This document shows, in pieces, positions 61,968 to 64,000 of a DNA stretch of 64,000 nt (its first letter is position 1; each line of letters opens with the position of its first letter). Made by a program: the position numbers and the translations under genes. The notes beneath the pieces were generated by a model. It saw only the letters and a list, made by a program, of their open reading frames with translations, did no database searches and had not been told where the DNA came from. This DNA is from Hemibagrus wyckioides. Lineage: Eukaryota; Chordata; Actinopteri; Siluriformes; Bagridae. The DNA lies in contig NC_080715.1 in the NCBI RefSeq assembly GCF_019097595.1, forward strand, positions 4,578,573 to 4,642,572. Direction: 5' to 3'.

Positions 61968-62503
61968 CACTATATTGCCAAAAGTTTTGGGACACCCCTC
62001 CAAATCATTGAATTCAGTTGTTTTTCAGGGGTTGGGCTCGGCCCCTTCCAGTGAAAGGAACTCTTAATGCTTCAGCTTCATACCAAGACATTTTGGACAA
62101 TTTCATGCTCTTTGTGGGAACAGTTTGGAGATGACCCCTTCCTGTTCCAACATGACTGCAGACCAGTGACCAAAGCAAGGTCCATAAAGACATGGATGAG
62201 TGAGTTTGGTGTGGAGGAACTTGACTGGCCTGCACAGAGTCCTGACCTCAACCCCATAGAACACCTTTGGGATGAATTAGAGCGGAGACTGTGAGCCAGG
62301 CCTTCTCGTCCAACATCAGTGCCTGACCTCACAAATGTGCTTCTAGAGGAATGGTCAAAAATTCCCATAAACACACTCCTAAACCTTGTGGAAAGCCTTC
62401 CTAGAAGAGTTGAAGCTGTTATAGCTGCAAAGGGCAGGACAACTCCATATTACATTCATGTACATGTAAAGGCAGACGTCCCAAAACTTTTGGCAATATA
62501 GTG
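61968..62503 (+). mobile_element. Tc1-type short element, copy 7 (family A, best preserved)
   Basis: A 536-bp element with TA at both flanks and clean inverted ends CACTATATTGCCAAAAGTTT and AAACTTTTGGCAATATAGTG. The plus strand encodes LWEQFGDDPFLFQHDCRPVT, SIKTWMSEFGVEELDWPAQ and SPDLNPIEHLWDELERRL, a TGA, then PDLTNVLLEEWSKIPINTLL and NLVESLPRRVEAVIAAKG. It keeps the second Asp and the Glu (34 residues apart) but no first Asp or DNA-binding domain. Confidence 0.93.
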
Positions 62504-63687
62504 TATGAATGAACTGCTTCACTGGATAAAACTCAGCAAGTCCAAGCAGTCACACTGAATGTGAATAACGAAAAACACTCAAATCAAGTTGTAGGTAATT
62601 TCACATCCTCTTCAAACAATTTCATATTTTCAGCCGAGTTCTTTAAGATGACCTTTAAACACTTGTGTGAATGATATGAGGGGCGACTGAATATATGAGC
62701 ATGGAACAGTGGTCAGCATTAAGGTTTGCTGCAGCAAGAAGCTTTTTCTGATCCTCAGACAGCATGTCTCTTTTCCCAGACAAATAAACTATCCAGCTGT
62801 AGAAGATCTGCTGTTAATTGACCCAATACTTCCACACAAGGTGGTTTTGCTTAATTGTGGAGAAGAAATTTGTGAGGTGAAAATCTGCTGCTGAAAGTTT
62901 CCGTCGTGTCTGTTTACTGTTTATAAGAGTAATGGATGTAGCCTTGCTGTAGGTTCTACAGAGACACATGTCAACTGACAGAACTTCCATAATAAGGAAG
63001 TTAGGAGAAAACCATTTTCTTCCTAATCTGGTACAGCAAGTAAAACTTTAATATGCCCAAACATGCAGTTGCCCTTTCAGCAAAAAAAGGGATTACAATG
63101 ACATTTCAGCTCTCTATGAACTCAGTGACCTTGTCGTGTCTGTGTAGCGTCTTTGCTTGTATGGCAGTGTTATTAGGTTTTGTTCCTGCTGGGCATTTGA
63201 GCTTGTTTTCTCTGTGAGCAGCAGCACTGGACTCTGAGACGAGACACAACACTGAGCATCACCTACTTTTCTTAGTTTGCCCTGAGCGTTAGTGAGGATG
63301 CGACCAGATAAATGCCTCTAATAAGCCAATCTGATGTACTGTGATCAGAGATTTATCCGTTCTTCAGTGTGTGTCCTCTTTTGAAGCGAGTGAGATAAAG
63401 GTCTGGTGATGTGACAATTCGAATTCCCCAGAAAACTCCGGAAGGATGAAGGCTTATTTATAAAAAAAAAAAAAACAGGCAGCAACATGTTCTGGGGACG
63501 TCATCTTGTATTCTGACCAATCATAGCCCACTAGATGTCTAATTCACAACATGCAGAGGTGTTTTTGGTGATCATTGCCTCCACCTACTGGAGTATCTCG
63601 ATAGTACAAGTCTAAAAATAAGGAATTAAAATGGCATGTTGAGTAATGGACGGTAAGGTAAAACCCTTCCAAAATGATATAAAATGA
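62504..63687. other. No gene recognised
   Basis: Mixed sequence with an A run near 63461. No exon could be identified. Confidence 0.45.
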
Positions 63688-63768
63688 TATGGACCTAGAA
63701 TTCGAACTCACAACCTTCTGATCAGTAGTCCGACACCTTAACCACTAAGCTACCCCATAGTGTTTTAG
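63688..63768 (-). mobile_element. tRNA-derived SINE head (family 1)
   Basis: The minus strand reads GGTAGCTTAGTGGTTAAGGT, GTCGGACTACTGATCAGAAG and GTTGTGAGTTCGAATTC, a clear tRNA-like head with A-box and B-box-like sequences. The body is missing. Confidence 0.8.
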
Positions 63769-63884
63769 AACTGTAAAATACTATGGAGAAAACATCAAGT
63801 TACTCTAATGCATGGCCTTGCATAGGTTTTGTGTTTAGACGTCAGGAATTTACAAAAACAATCCCATAATAAGAAGGTAGGTGG

Positions 63885-64000
63885 CTGGGCAGGTGGCTAG
63901 ATACATGTGGGTGTTTGGATGGGTAGGTGTTTGGGAGGGTAGATGAATAGGTGGGTGTTTGGATGGGTAGGATTTTTCCTGATAGGTAGGTGTTTGGGTG
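63885..64000. repeat. GGTGTTTGGATGGGTA minisatellite, cut by window end
   Basis: Units built on GGTAGGTGTTTGGGAGGGTA and GGTGGGTGTTTGGATGGGTA. The array continues beyond the window. Confidence 0.8.

Overview
This window is vertebrate nuclear DNA from a teleost fish. It has spliced genes with GT/AG introns, abundant Tc1/mariner DNA transposons, tRNA-derived SINEs, LINE fragments and much micro- and minisatellite DNA. Repeat content and the myostatin sequence suggest a catfish-like (siluriform) or other otophysan fish, but the species cannot be fixed from sequence alone.

Three protein-coding genes are supported. (1) Myostatin (mstn, minus strand, 13703-16856) is complete in three exons and encodes 399 aa, with a TATA box and CCAAT box upstream. 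(2) smAKAP/C2orf88 (plus strand, coding 26702-26974, 90 aa) is a small lipid-anchored PKA-RI anchor. Its probable CpG-rich promoter and 5' non-coding exon lie near 24.4-24.8 kb. (3) HIBCH (minus strand, 33871-54529) is represented by its last eight coding exons, about 240 residues. The earlier exons must lie beyond the right edge. The order and orientation mstn(-), smAKAP(+), hibch(-) match the human chromosome 2 arrangement MSTN-C2orf88-HIBCH, so this is a conserved syntenic block. No functional pathway links the three genes.

Layout: 0-13 kb is intergenic DNA with five copies of one short Tc1-type element and a LINE 3' end. 12.9-17.1 kb is mstn. 17.2-20.6 kb is a 3.4-kb C-rich minisatellite directly upstream of the mstn promoter. 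21.8-24.3 kb is a nested transposon/inverted-repeat complex. 24.4-27.7 kb is smAKAP. 28-33 kb holds transposon and LINE debris. 33.8-54.5 kb is HIBCH, whose introns contain three separate minisatellites (22-, 30- and 33-bp units). 54.5-64 kb is probably the next HIBCH intron or flank, with a long perfect-like palindrome, a 34-bp minisatellite and more transposons.

I found no sign of a bacterial, phage or CRISPR system. The most unusual items are the mstn-proximal minisatellite, the zero-spacer palindrome at 56.4 kb, the inverted transposon complex at 22-24 kb, and an unrecognised possible first exon with an RFX X-box at 25.8 kb.
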